From the NCBI RefSeq assembly GCF_026239735.1, contig NZ_JAPIVT010000009.1:62001-126000 (forward strand): a stretch of 64,000 nucleotides of DNA, written 5' to 3'. Made by a program: the position numbers and the translations under genes. The number at the start of each line of letters is the position of its first letter. Positions within the stretch are counted from its first letter, which is position 1. A model generated the notes under the pieces. It searched no databases, had not been told where the DNA came from, and was given only the letters and a program-made list of their open reading frames with translations. Source of the stretch: Pedobacter sp. MC2016-05 (lineage in GTDB: Bacteria; Bacteroidota; Bacteroidia; Sphingobacteriales; Sphingobacteriaceae). Below, one piece after another: positions 20,198 through 29,842 of the stretch.

Positions 20198-21295
20198 CTA
20201 GGTTCGGGTTAATTCCATCAGTGGAAGTTTTACTATAAAAAGCTCCCTACATTCCATGATTTCAGGCACTTTGTCAGTTAATAATTTATACCTCTCTTGT
20301 ATGTTTTTGTGTCCGGTATTGGTAGAGGGCATTTTAAAATTCAGCTTCTGAAGAGAGTTTAATACCATTAAATTACCAGCGTCATCTTCATTGATATCAA
20401 TAAATAAAGGTTTATCAGCCGATGCAATATTGTGTTTTATCGCGTTTTCGATAAGTAGTTGTAGTGTTAGTGGTGGCATTGCTTTCTTTAGTGTTTCAGC
20501 ACTAAGGTTGTTTTCCATTACAATATGATTCCCAAGTCTTATTTTCATCAGATAAAAATACGCTTTTGCAAAATCAAGCTCCTCTTTAACCGAAATGAGG
20601 TCTTTTTTTACATTTAAGATCATGTATCGATATACCCATGATAAGTTTTCAAGGAAATGTTGGGCAAGTTTCTCATCTTCTGAAATCAACGCAGAAAGTG
20701 TGCTGAAATTATTGAACATAAAATGTGGGTCGAGCTGCATCTTAAGCGAGTGAAGCTCTGCCTCCAATGCTGTTTGCCGCAATTCTGCTGATTTAAGTAA
20801 TAGTTTTGAAGATTCTTCCTTTGCACTCTTCCATTGTTGCAAGAAATAATTTCCTGTATGGATGAGACTTACCATTACCGACAAAAGTACATTAATGACA
20901 AACAATTGCCTTAAAGCTAATGGCTTTATATCGCTAATCTTAAAATTAGCACTAAAAAGGTAAATGGCGATGTATACATAGAAAAAAGCAAATATTAATG
21001 TCGCTGCAATCTGTATACTGAATTGTATACTGAAGCGTCCGATTGGAAACTCGTACCATGGAATTTTTTTATCCAGAACTCTGGCTAAAAAAAGACAAAT
21101 TTCAGAGATCACTATACAAAAGAAAACCACATAGAAAAGCTCCAAGATGATCTCCTCACTTGGGCGCTTAAAAAAATCAGACCAGACTCTGGTAGGATCA
21201 ATCAAAAATGCCAAAAGATAAAATCCCGTGAATATGACTGGAATGATCGCAAACCGAAAATACTTATAGGATAGCTTTGGCTCTTTCTTTATCAT
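20198..21295 (-). CDS. LytS/YehU-type sensor histidine kinase
   Basis: This 365-residue membrane kinase has four hydrophobic segments (about residues 15-32, 52-72, 90-115 and 128-148) and then a short coiled stretch. The His-kinase box is LKMQLDPHFMFNNFSTLSAL, with phospho-accepting H191. The N-box follows at about 280-290 (LLIENAIKHNI), and the truncated ATP-binding domain is typical of this family. There is no extracytoplasmic sensor domain, so it probably senses a membrane-borne signal. It pairs with the LytTR regulator immediately downstream and is divergent from the RND pump. Confidence 0.92.
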   Translation of the reverse strand: MIKKEPKLSYKYFRFAIIPVIFTGFYLLAFLIDPTRVWSDFFKRPSEEIILELFYVVFFCIVISEICLFLARVLDKKIPWYEFPIGRFSIQFSIQIAATLIFAFFYVYIAIYLFSANFKISDIKPLALRQLFVINVLLSVMVSLIHTGNYFLQQWKSAKEESSKLLLKSAELRQTALEAELHSLKMQLDPHFMFNNFSTLSALISEDEKLAQHFLENLSWVYRYMILNVKKDLISVKEELDFAKAYFYLMKIRLGNHIVMENNLSAETLKKAMPPLTLQLLIENAIKHNIASADKPLFIDINEDDAGNLMVLNSLQKLNFKMPSTNTGHKNIQERYKLLTDKVPEIMECRELFIVKLPLMELTRT

Positions 21296-21492
21296 GCAGT
21301 GGCGTTACTTTGAAGTACAAGATTGGTTTAAATTTACAAAATTTCATTTTTTTTTTACCTGGATGGAAAAATAAACCTCTGAAACGGATATTTAACGCAC
21401 TGAACTTTGAATTTTATTTCTAAGTAATCAATTCACTGCATGCTGTTCGGTAAGGGTTTTGAATGGTTCAGCAACCAAATGACAGGCTTCAG

Positions 21493-21508
21493 TCAACTTT
21501 GAAGTTGA
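21493..21508. promoter_or_regulatory. Candidate operator: 16-bp palindrome in the efflux promoter
   Basis: TCAACTT and AAGTTGA form perfect 7-base arms around a central TG. The site overlaps the proposed -33 element of the TolC-MFP-RND operon, about 45 bases before its start codon. Size and position fit a repressor operator, with one of the two TetR proteins nearby as the natural candidate. Confidence 0.45.
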
Positions 21509-21533
21509 TGGCATGATTACGGAAGTAAATTTG
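21505..21533 (+). promoter_or_regulatory. Candidate Bacteroidota promoter of the efflux operon
   Basis: TAAATTTG at 21526-21533 matches the TAnnTTTG -7 consensus exactly. A TTG at 21505-21507, 18 bases upstream, fits the -33 element. The start codon is 19 bases downstream, so transcription would begin only about 10-15 bases before the gene. Confidence 0.5.
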
Positions 21534-21552
21534 CGTAAAGAATTATTAGATC

Positions 21553-22893
21553 ATGAACCTTTACAAACCCTTATTGATAACTGCATTATGCATCTCCATG
21601 ATAACTGCAGGACGGGTAAATGCACAAACTGATAGTGTTCTTCGCAATGCAAAGCTAGAAGATGTTATCAATTATGCACTTAAAAACAAGCCCGGTGTTA
21701 AACAATCTTACCTCGACCAGGAAGTTGGCGAGCGGGATATTAAATCAGCGCTTTCGGCCTGGTTACCTCAAATCAATGCAGATGGATCTTTCAACCACAA
21801 CATTAAACAACAGCTAAACGCGCTCACGGTTGATGGACAAACATCGTACATCGTATTTGGAACAAAAAATACATCCTCGCTTATCCTGCAGGCTGATCAG
21901 CAATTTTTAAACGCCGGATTGATCCAGGCTTCAAAGAGTGCCCGTTATTATCGTCAGCAATATAGGCAGAACACAGAAAATGTACAAATCAATACTATTG
22001 TTGATGTAAGTAAGGCATTTTATGATATCCTTACTAGTCAGGAGCAATTAAAAATTATTGAAGAGAATATTGCCCGCATTAATAAGCAATTGAAAGATGC
22101 CAAAAGCCAATATGAGGCGGGACTTGTCGACAAAACCGACTATCAGCGGGCGCAAATAAGCCTAAGCAATTCATCAGCTGATAAAAAACGTACATCAGAA
22201 CTATTGAAATCCAAATATGCCTATTTAAAGGCACTAATGGGTTACAGCGCTGAAAAAGAACTTACCTTGAGTTTCGATAATCAATCGATGGAGTCTGGAA
22301 TACTGATTGATACTGTTCAAACGCTAGATTACCAAAAAAGAGTGGAATATCGATTATTACAAACTCAAAGGTCCCTACAATCTGTCAATACAAGCTATAA
22401 CAAACTGGCTTATTTACCAAAACTATCAGGTTTTATTAATTATAGTTTTAATTATTTAGGAAATGATGTTTCTGAAATGTTCAAGATGAATTTGCCTGGA
22501 TCGATCGTAGGATTAAGGTTGAACATTCCAATTTTTCAGGGAACTAAGAGAATTCAGGAAATTAGGAAAGCCCAACTTCTGGAGAAACGCACAGATCTAG
22601 ATCTTCAGGAGAGTAAAAACCAAATTAACAGCCAATATGAGCGGGCAATGGCTACTTATAAAGCTGGCTTAAATGATTGGAAAACGGCAAGAAGTAATGT
22701 CGATGTTTCCAAACAGGTTTATGGCACAATAAAGCTTCAATATGATGAGGGAATTAAAAGTTACCTCGATTTAATGACTGCAGAAACAGATTTAAAAACC
22801 TCACAAATCAACTATTTAAACGCATTATACGGTGTACTTTCAGCCAAGCTGGATGTACAACAAGCATTAGGAACAATTAGCACTACACCATAA
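21553..22893 (+). CDS. TolC-family outer membrane efflux protein
   Basis: This 446-residue protein begins with a signal peptide (LLITALCISMITAGRVNAQ). It shows the internally duplicated helical layout of outer membrane factors: long amphipathic helices at about residues 135-235 (VDVSKAFYDILTSQEQLKII, QYEAGLVDKTDYQRAQI) and 340-435 (QYDEGIKSYLDLMTAETDLK). It forms the outer-membrane exit duct of a tripartite pump. It is the first gene of the operon, 4 bases before the membrane fusion protein, and is preceded by a good Bacteroidota promoter and a palindrome. Confidence 0.93.
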   Translation: MNLYKPLLITALCISMITAGRVNAQTDSVLRNAKLEDVINYALKNKPGVKQSYLDQEVGERDIKSALSAWLPQINADGSFNHNIKQQLNALTVDGQTSYIVFGTKNTSSLILQADQQFLNAGLIQASKSARYYRQQYRQNTENVQINTIVDVSKAFYDILTSQEQLKIIEENIARINKQLKDAKSQYEAGLVDKTDYQRAQISLSNSSADKKRTSELLKSKYAYLKALMGYSAEKELTLSFDNQSMESGILIDTVQTLDYQKRVEYRLLQTQRSLQSVNTSYNKLAYLPKLSGFINYSFNYLGNDVSEMFKMNLPGSIVGLRLNIPIFQGTKRIQEIRKAQLLEKRTDLDLQESKNQINSQYERAMATYKAGLNDWKTARSNVDVSKQVYGTIKLQYDEGIKSYLDLMTAETDLKTSQINYLNALYGVLSAKLDVQQALGTISTTP

Positions 22894-22897
22894 TAAA

Positions 22898-24016
22898 ATG
22901 AAATCAAATTTTAACTCAACTGCTTCCCTACTTATTGGAATTGCTTTGTTATCAGCATGTGGAAATAATAAGGAACAAGCTCCGGCAGCACCTGCAGCTG
23001 TACCGGTTACCACTTATAAAGTAGAATCTGAAGATGTAACCATAACTGAATCTTATCCGGGCGTGGTGGTACCATTAAATGAAGTGGAACTCAGAGCTCA
23101 GGTTAATGGCTATTTAACTGCAATATTTGTTAAAGATGGACAAAAGGTGAGTAAAGGCCAGAAATTATATGAAATTGACCGCACCAATTACGTAGCAGCT
23201 TATAATGCTGCAAAAGCCGATCTTCAGGTAGCGAAAGCCAACTATAATAAATACAAAAAAGATGCAGAGCGCTATACCAACCTGGCCAAACAAGAAGCTG
23301 TGGCTAAACAACGTGTAGATTATGCGATTACGGATCTTGAGAATGCATCCTCGCAGGTTGCTGTTGCTCAAGCTTCTTTATCGACTGCGGAAGCAAATTT
23401 AAAAAGGTCTGTGATCGTTTCTCCATTAAACGGAACCATTGGCATCTCGCAAGTGAGGTTAGGCGCATTGGTATCTCAGGGATCTACCTTGTTAAATACA
23501 GTGTCAGCTAATGACCCAATTGCGGTTGACATTGCGATAAACCAGCAGGATATTCCACGTTTTTTAAGTTTGAAAAATAATACAAACAGTGTTAAGGATT
23601 CAGTTTTCAGCATCGAACTTACAGACAAATCTACATATAAGATGAATGGAAGTATCATTGCTGTAGATAGAGCTGTAGATCCAGGGTCGGGTACCATTAA
23701 AGTCCGTATCAGTTATCCTAATGCTGGTGGTAAACTATTAAGCGGCATGACATGTAATGTTAAGGTTCTGAATAAATCACCAGAGAAACAGCTAGTTATT
23801 CCATACAAAGCCATCACCGAGCAACTGGGTGAAAACTTGGTTTATGTATTGGGCGATAGCAGTAAGGTACAGCAAAGATTGGTTAAGCTAGGCAATACTT
23901 TTAGCGATAAAATTGTAATCCTTAAAGGTTTGAATTCCGGAGAAACTATCATAACAGATGGACTCCAAAACCTAAGGCCAGGAACTGTTGTAAAAGCACA
24001 ACAGGCTAAACAGTAA
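22898..24016 (+). CDS. RND efflux periplasmic adaptor (membrane fusion protein), lipoprotein
   Basis: This 372-residue adaptor has a lipoprotein signal peptide with lipobox LLSAC (Cys near residue 21) followed by a Pro/Ala-rich linker. Then come the lipoyl half-motif (VELRAQVNGYLTAIFVKDGQ), a helical hairpin at about 100-160, the second lipoyl half (SPLNGTIGISQVRLGALVSQ) and a beta-barrel domain with GSGTIKVRISYPN. It links the inner-membrane RND transporter to the TolC-like channel. The order OMF-MFP-RND is less usual than MFP-RND-OMF but common in Bacteroidota. Confidence 0.93.
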   Translation: MKSNFNSTASLLIGIALLSACGNNKEQAPAAPAAVPVTTYKVESEDVTITESYPGVVVPLNEVELRAQVNGYLTAIFVKDGQKVSKGQKLYEIDRTNYVAAYNAAKADLQVAKANYNKYKKDAERYTNLAKQEAVAKQRVDYAITDLENASSQVAVAQASLSTAEANLKRSVIVSPLNGTIGISQVRLGALVSQGSTLLNTVSANDPIAVDIAINQQDIPRFLSLKNNTNSVKDSVFSIELTDKSTYKMNGSIIAVDRAVDPGSGTIKVRISYPNAGGKLLSGMTCNVKVLNKSPEKQLVIPYKAITEQLGENLVYVLGDSSKVQQRLVKLGNTFSDKIVILKGLNSGETIITDGLQNLRPGTVVKAQQAKQ

Positions 24017-24057
24017 GATTTATTATTTCATTAGCAACAGCTAACATAGAATAAAAT

Positions 24058-27000
24058 ATGATATCAGAAGTCTTTATAAAACGCCCGGTCACAGCTATTG
24101 TGATCTCAATACTAATTGTGCTTGCGGGAACAATCATTTTAACGGGGTTACCGATCACACAATATCCCAATATAGCCCCACCAACGGTAACCGTAACCGC
24201 AAACTACACAGGTGCTGACGCGCAAACGGTTGAACAAACCGTAACTACGCCTATTGAAAGCCAGATTAACGGTACTCCTGGGATGAAATATATGACATCT
24301 AATAGTACTGCTGATGGGAGGTCAACAATTACTGTAACTTTCGAAGTAGGAACCAATATAGATGTTGCAGCACTTGATGTGCAAAATCGAGTTGGTATAG
24401 CTGAGCCGTCCCTTCCTGAAGCAGTAAGACGCCTGGGCGTAACTACCAAAAAAGCAAATACTGACCTTTTGATGGTTGTAGGGCTTATATCACCCAAAGG
24501 AACCTATGATCAAAAGTATCTTGGGAATTATGCCAACCTTTATTTGAAAGATGCATTATTGAGGGTTAAAGGAGTTGGAGACGTGATGGCTTTTGGTCAG
24601 CCTTTTAGTATGCGTGTTTGGTTAGATGCCAACAAAATGGCGGCCATGAATATCACGCCTAGTGAGGTCTCAACCGCTATCGCAGAACAAAACACAATTA
24701 TGCCAGGCGGAAGCGTCGGAGGTCCCCCGCAAAAAGGAAACCAAAGTTTTGAGTTTTCAGTGGTACTTGATGGAAATCTTAGCACAGAAGAACAATTTAA
24801 AAACATCATTGTAAAGACCACAACAGATGGATCTTCTGTATATCTGAAAGATGTGGCCAGAGTGGAATTAGGAGAATTCGCCTATAATATTACAGCGAAG
24901 ATCAATGGTCAGTCATCAGCTATGATGGGTATTAATCAAACCCCTGGCGGTAACGCGGTACAAACTTACGATGGTGTTGTAGGTGCGTTAGAGGAATTAA
25001 AAAAATCTTTCCCAGAAGACCTTGATTATACCATTGGCTATGAAACGGTTTCTATCGTAAATGTATCTATCAATAGTGTGATACATACACTGGTTGAAGC
25101 CTTAATTCTGGTAACAGTCGTTGTATTCTTCTTTCTTCAAAGCTGGCGGGCTACACTTATTCCCGTACTTGCAATCCCAGTGTCAATTATTGGTACTTTT
25201 ATCTTCTTTAACCTAATGGGGTTTTCAGTAAACGTATTGACCATGTTTGGCTTTGTATTGGCTATTGGAATTGTGGTGGATGATGCCATTGTGGTAGTTG
25301 AAGCAGTTCAGCATTACATGGACCACGACGGTCTCTCAGCTAAAGAGGCTACTATAAGAGCAATGAAAGATATTACTGCACCAGTTATTGCGATTGCGCT
25401 TATTCTAGCAGCGGTATTTATCCCTGTTGGATTCATTCCTGGTATGGTGGGTCAACTTTACCAGCAATTCGCAATCACCATTGCTATTTCAGTATTAATC
25501 TCTGCTTTTATAGCCTTGTCTTTAACCCCTGCACTTTGTTCATTGTTATTGAAGAAAACTAAAATGAATAAGGATTCCAAAGGAATGGATAAGTTTTTCT
25601 TCAAGTTTAATACATGGTTTTCTAGAATCACTGGCAAATATTCTGAAGGTGTGAGGTGGTGTTTGAAAAAAGCACCGTTGGTGATGATTATGTTGGTTTG
25701 CATTTATCTGGGTACAATGGCTATGTTTAAATACAAACCTTCCGGTTTTATTCCAAATGAAGATGCAGGTGTATTTTTAATGGGCGCTTCACTTCCTGAG
25801 GGTGCATCTTTAGCCAGGACAGAAGCCTTTGTAAAACGCGTAACTGAAACCATCAGAAAGCAAAACCCTGAAATTAAAAGTGTAACTTCCATTTCGGGCA
25901 TTAACATCTTAAATCAGGCCTTTAAATCCAATTCCGCTACCTTTTTTGTTCAATTGAAACACTGGGATGACAGGCAAGCTGATGTTCCTGCAATTGTAAC
26001 CAAAGTATCTCAAGCATTTTACGGTGATAAGGAAGGATCGGTGCTTGCTGTTCAGCCACCTCCCATTCCAGGATTAGGCATCAGTGGTGGATTTTCAATG
26101 CAAATTCAGGAACAACAGGCAGGCGATATCAAAAAGTTTGAAGGGGTGGTGAACAATTTTCTTGGCCAAGCCAACCAACATAAAGATATTGGCATGGCTT
26201 ATACCTTATTTTCAACTAACACTCCGAACTATAAAATTACGGTAGATCGCAATCAGGTTAAGAAAATGGGTGTATCCATAGGCTCGGTTTACAGCACTAT
26301 TGCCGCTTACCTTGGTAGTAGTTATGTTAATGATTTTGTGAAATACGGACGAAACTTTAAAGTAGTGGCTCAAGCTGATACAACATTCAGAGGTAAAATT
26401 CAAGATGTGGATCGTCTATATGTAAAAAATGATAAGGGAACTCCAGTTCCTTTAGGTTCCATGGTATCCTATGAACTTGTAGAGAATCCATCTATTATTA
26501 ATCACTACAACCTGTTCCGTTCAGTAGAAGTAAATGGTAGTGCGAAACCCGGTAGTAGTAGTGGTGATGCACTGAAAGCATTAGAGGAAATTGCGGCGAA
26601 GAGCCTTCCCTCTGGCTATAAATATGACTTTTCCGCTTTAAGTCAGCAGGAACAGGAAGCCGGAAATAGCACCACAGTTATTTTCGCGCTGATAATAGTC
26701 GTAGTTTTCTTGCTATTGGCCTCATTATATGAGAGTTGGTCAGTTCCATTTTCTATTCTATTAAGCGTTCCTCTGGGACTGTTCGGCGCAATTTTAGCTT
26801 TAACCTTGCTGCCTAAGTTAGACAACAATATTTATGCTCAGGTTGGATTGATAACGCTGATTGGTTTATCTGCAAAGAATGCAATTCTAATAGTTGAATT
26901 TGCTAAGGAACGGGTTGATTGGGGCATGCCGATTATTTCTGCAACGATTGAAGCAGTCAAGTTGAGGTTAAGGCCTATCATTATGACATCTTTGGCATTT

Positions 27001-27231
27001 ATTCTGGGCGTAATCCCACTTGTTTTATCTACAGGTGCGGGTGCGGTATCCCGCCAGACGATTGGCTGGACAGTTGCTGCAGGAATGTTTAGTGCTACCA
27101 TTTTTGCACTTTTTATAGTACCGGTACTTTATGTACTCATTACTCGAATTGCTTATGGTAAGAAAAAACTTGCCGAAATGGAAGCTAATTATAAACCAGA
27201 GGAACATAAGGATACCCTTCATGCTGATTAA
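24058..27231 (+). CDS. RND multidrug efflux transporter, HAE1 (AcrB-like) family
   Basis: This 1057-residue protein has the full HAE1 layout: TM1 at the N-terminus (FIKRPVTAIVISILIVLAG), two large periplasmic loops (about residues 40-335 and 555-870) and twelve membrane helices. The proton-relay Asp pair is D408-D409 in AIGIVVDDAIVVVE. The length matches AcrB closely and the frame is intact. It is a proton-driven exporter of hydrophobic compounds. Substrate range cannot be read from sequence. It is the last gene of the operon and is followed within 25 bases by a strong terminator. Confidence 0.95.
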   Translation: MISEVFIKRPVTAIVISILIVLAGTIILTGLPITQYPNIAPPTVTVTANYTGADAQTVEQTVTTPIESQINGTPGMKYMTSNSTADGRSTITVTFEVGTNIDVAALDVQNRVGIAEPSLPEAVRRLGVTTKKANTDLLMVVGLISPKGTYDQKYLGNYANLYLKDALLRVKGVGDVMAFGQPFSMRVWLDANKMAAMNITPSEVSTAIAEQNTIMPGGSVGGPPQKGNQSFEFSVVLDGNLSTEEQFKNIIVKTTTDGSSVYLKDVARVELGEFAYNITAKINGQSSAMMGINQTPGGNAVQTYDGVVGALEELKKSFPEDLDYTIGYETVSIVNVSINSVIHTLVEALILVTVVVFFFLQSWRATLIPVLAIPVSIIGTFIFFNLMGFSVNVLTMFGFVLAIGIVVDDAIVVVEAVQHYMDHDGLSAKEATIRAMKDITAPVIAIALILAAVFIPVGFIPGMVGQLYQQFAITIAISVLISAFIALSLTPALCSLLLKKTKMNKDSKGMDKFFFKFNTWFSRITGKYSEGVRWCLKKAPLVMIMLVCIYLGTMAMFKYKPSGFIPNEDAGVFLMGASLPEGASLARTEAFVKRVTETIRKQNPEIKSVTSISGINILNQAFKSNSATFFVQLKHWDDRQADVPAIVTKVSQAFYGDKEGSVLAVQPPPIPGLGISGGFSMQIQEQQAGDIKKFEGVVNNFLGQANQHKDIGMAYTLFSTNTPNYKITVDRNQVKKMGVSIGSVYSTIAAYLGSSYVNDFVKYGRNFKVVAQADTTFRGKIQDVDRLYVKNDKGTPVPLGSMVSYELVENPSIINHYNLFRSVEVNGSAKPGSSSGDALKALEEIAAKSLPSGYKYDFSALSQQEQEAGNSTTVIFALIIVVVFLLLASLYESWSVPFSILLSVPLGLFGAILALTLLPKLDNNIYAQVGLITLIGLSAKNAILIVEFAKERVDWGMPIISATIEAVKLRLRPIIMTSLAFILGVIPLVLSTGAGAVSRQTIGWTVAAGMFSATIFALFIVPVLYVLITRIAYGKKKLAEMEANYKPEEHKDTLHAD

Positions 27232-27255
27232 ATTAAGTAAGTAGTTTTTATTGTG

Positions 27256-27292
27256 AAGAGCCGGTATCATTTATTCTTTGCCGGCTCTTTTA
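27256..27292 (+). terminator. Intrinsic terminator of the efflux operon
   Basis: A 9-base stem, AAGAGCCGG at 27256-27264 and CCGGCTCTT at 27281-27289, encloses a 16-base AT-rich loop and is followed by a T-rich tract. It lies 25 bases after the RND stop codon. Confidence 0.85.
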
Positions 27293-27401
27293 TTTACAGA
27301 AGAGTTTGATTTTAATATAAAATTTGTTGACTTGATCAATTGGTTTCCATCAAAGCTTGTGATCTCGCATAATTTTTTTGATTATACTATGCATATTATA
27401 A

Positions 27402-27569
27402 AAGAACAATCCAATCATTGAAATCACCCTTGAGAATACAATTCCGAGATTAGAGCATGTGATTGCCGAAGAAATTGCTCAAAAAGCACATCAGGCCTGT
27501 TCATATTCAAACGCTATACTCGGTAATGTAGATATAAAGCTTGTGGTAGTTAAGGATGGTTATAAATAG
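27402..27569 (+). pseudogene. C-terminal remnant of an Ohr/OsmC-family peroxide reductase
   Basis: A 55-codon frame begins directly after a stop at 27399 and ends with TAG at 27567-27569. It reads as the end of an organic hydroperoxide resistance protein: EITLENTIPRLEH, then AQKAHQACSYSNAILGNVDI. The last part is the Ohr motif with the second catalytic Cys, where the usual Pro of CPYSNA is replaced by Ser. The first two-thirds of the gene, with the first catalytic Cys, are missing. It sits just before two oxidoreductases in the same direction, which suggests a former oxidative-stress gene group. Confidence 0.7.
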
Positions 27570-27611
27570 TAATTTACAATAAAAGAATATTATTAACAAA
27601 AAGATATAAAT

Positions 27612-28367
27612 ATGAAAAGCTTACAAAACAAAGTAGTCATTATTACTGGAGCAGGGTCGGGAATTGGGCAGACAACAGCCATACAATTTGCAGCTGCAGG
27701 ATCTAAAGTAATTGTTGCAGATTTTAGTGACAAAGGCGGCAACGAGACTGTACAAAAAATTAAGGAAGCCGGTGGCGAAGCCACATTTATAAAGACGGAT
27801 GTCTCTAACAATGAAGATGTGCAGGCTATGGTAGCCAGAACTGTTGAAGTATATGGCAGGCTCGATTGTGCCTTTAATAACGCCGGGGTGGGCGGAACAT
27901 CAGCTCCAATACATGATTTTCCGGAAGATATTTTTGATAATACTGTGGCTATAGACCTAAAAGGGGTATTTCTTTGCATGAAATATGAGCTGCAGCAATT
28001 TTTAAAACAGGATGGAGCTGGATCTATAATTAATATGGCATCTGTGTCAGGGCTAAATGCCACACCTAATATGGTTGCGTATTCGGCATCTAAATTTGCC
28101 GTAATAGGTATGACCAAGACCGCCGCTATAGAATACGCGGAAAGAGGCATCCGTGTAAATGCTGTGTGTCCGGGGTCTATAGAAACGCCGGGGCTTACCC
28201 AGGGAGAATTCGGTAAATTCCTTGATATGTACCGTAGCCATCAGCCAATGAAAAGATTTGGTACCCCGGAGGAGGTTGCCAATGCTGTGCTTTGGCTATC
28301 ATCTGATGAGGCATCGCTTATTACAGGAGTCTCGCTCCCGACCGATGGAGGCCTTTCAGCAAAGTAA
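27612..28367 (+). CDS. Short-chain dehydrogenase/reductase, classical SDR
   Basis: This 251-residue classical SDR has TGAGSGIG at 12-19, the NNAG motif at 89-92, a catalytic Ser region in NMASVSG at 141-147 and Y157/K161 in YSASK. The C-terminal RHxPxKRFGTPEEVAN-type region (QPMKRFGTPEEVANAVLWL) and final TGVSLPTDGG are standard. D37 after the beta-2 strand (VIVADFS) suggests preference for NAD(H). The substrate is unknown; annotation pipelines would call it a glucose 1-dehydrogenase-like protein. It is followed 67 bases later by a quinone-oxidoreductase-type gene and preceded by an Ohr remnant. Confidence 0.9.
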   Translation: MKSLQNKVVIITGAGSGIGQTTAIQFAAAGSKVIVADFSDKGGNETVQKIKEAGGEATFIKTDVSNNEDVQAMVARTVEVYGRLDCAFNNAGVGGTSAPIHDFPEDIFDNTVAIDLKGVFLCMKYELQQFLKQDGAGSIINMASVSGLNATPNMVAYSASKFAVIGMTKTAAIEYAERGIRVNAVCPGSIETPGLTQGEFGKFLDMYRSHQPMKRFGTPEEVANAVLWLSSDEASLITGVSLPTDGGLSAK

Positions 28368-28434
28368 TTATCTAACTTTTTGCGATCATGAGCAATAAAA
28401 AATAAAAATATTTTAAACTTAAGAATTACCAGAT

Positions 28435-29388
28435 ATGAAAGCATTACAAATAACAGGTTACGGTAATAATGAAGTAGCCGTAATATCCGACGATGCATCA
28501 CAGCCCGAACTAAAAATTGATGAGGTATTAGTTAAAGTACATAAGGCCGCATTGAACCCTGTAGACTGGAAAATACGTGAAGGCCATATGAAAAACATGC
28601 TACCCCTTACTTTTCCTGCTACACTTGGGTGCGATTTTAGTGGCGTTGTTGTAGATACAGGCGCCGAGGTTAGTACTTTTAAAGTGGGCGATGAGGTATT
28701 TGGAGGTGCAATACCATCCCTTGGCGGAAGTGGCTCTTTTGCAGAATATTTAGTTGCCCCGTCAAAATATCTTTGCCTTAAGCCGGCAGATATTAGCCAT
28801 ACTATCGCTGCTGCCTCTGTGACTGTCGGCGTGTGTGCTTATTTATGTATAACGGAAACATTCCTGGATAATAACAGTAAAGTATTGGTTATAGGTGGTG
28901 CAGGCGGTATTGGTCGCGCTTCCATACAATTGGCTAAAAATACCGGAGCCTACGTCGCTACGACCGTGCATACAAAAGACGTTGGATTTGCTGCAAAAAC
29001 AGGCGCAGATGAAGTAATAGATGCTTCAGTGCAAAATTTTCAAGAATTACTAGAGGGCTATGATCTAGTTGTAGATACAGTTGGAGGGGAAGTTTATAAG
29101 CAAGCGTATACCATACTTAAAAAGGGCGGTGTTATAGCATCTATTGCAGAACAGCCAAACGATTCTTTAATGCAGCAATATGGTGTGAGAGCAGAATTTA
29201 TATTGGGTAATCCTTTAACCGAAAGATTAAACATGATAAAAAATTTTATATCAGATAATATCCTATTTCCGCACATAAGCAAGACATTTACCTTAAATGA
29301 TGGTGTTGCTGCTTTGGATTTCCAGCAAAACGGTAAACCGTCAGGTAAAGTTATCCTTGATATTTATGATAACCAAAGCAGTAACTAA
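28435..29388 (+). CDS. NADP-dependent zinc-free medium-chain dehydrogenase (quinone oxidoreductase-like)
   Basis: This 317-residue protein has an N-terminal GroES-like domain (ALNPVDWKIREG, GCDFSGVVVDTGAEVSTFKV) and a Rossmann domain with VIGGAGGIGRASIQLAK at about 145-161. The zinc ligands of alcohol dehydrogenases are absent, which places it with quinone oxidoreductases and enoyl reductases. Such enzymes reduce quinones or unsaturated carbonyls using NADPH. It lies 67 bases after the SDR and is probably transcribed with it. Both genes flank the eroded region that follows. Confidence 0.9.
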   Translation: MKALQITGYGNNEVAVISDDASQPELKIDEVLVKVHKAALNPVDWKIREGHMKNMLPLTFPATLGCDFSGVVVDTGAEVSTFKVGDEVFGGAIPSLGGSGSFAEYLVAPSKYLCLKPADISHTIAAASVTVGVCAYLCITETFLDNNSKVLVIGGAGGIGRASIQLAKNTGAYVATTVHTKDVGFAAKTGADEVIDASVQNFQELLEGYDLVVDTVGGEVYKQAYTILKKGGVIASIAEQPNDSLMQQYGVRAEFILGNPLTERLNMIKNFISDNILFPHISKTFTLNDGVAALDFQQNGKPSGKVILDIYDNQSSN

Positions 29389-29842
29389 ATCATTTACATT
29401 TTGGAAATGCGAGGTAGTAATGCATGATACATATGAAATTATACTTTCGCGATTGACGCGAGATGAAAAACCTTTGAAAATTGCCAATAAGGGTGAAAAT
29501 ATCAGATTTACCATTTCATAAAAATCGGATCCGGAGATAGCAGCATACCGTTGGATGCCCTATCAGCCATGTTTTTCAGTCGTAGTTATGAAGCAGGCAT
29601 GTAGTAACCACCCATTTAGCTTTGTTTTCTATGGCAGAGGCAGTGCAGGGCCGTAACATGCTGATAGTACCTTCCACGCATCTGAAATTCTCGAATCTTT
29701 AATTACGTCAATCCAAAACAGGAGTATAGTTTTGCGACCTTAACCATCAATCACAGAAGATTCGTTTACATTACGAACAATTGCTAAGGTAGCCATCTGC
29801 ATTGCAAAATTTCTTAGAGAGAGAGTGGGTACTGCCTAACTA
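29389..29842. other. Eroded intergenic DNA after the oxidoreductases
   Basis: Only short frames occur here. One, from about 29421 to 29521 on the plus strand (MHDTYEIILSRLTRDEKPLK...), looks protein-like, but it has no recognisable relatives and no clear start signal. I cannot support a gene. Confidence 0.35.

Noticed and set aside
28435..29521. 74-codon plus frame (29297-29521) overlapping the end of the quinone oxidoreductase
   Set aside because: Its first third is an out-of-frame reading of the real gene, and the remainder has no start signal or recognisable relatives.
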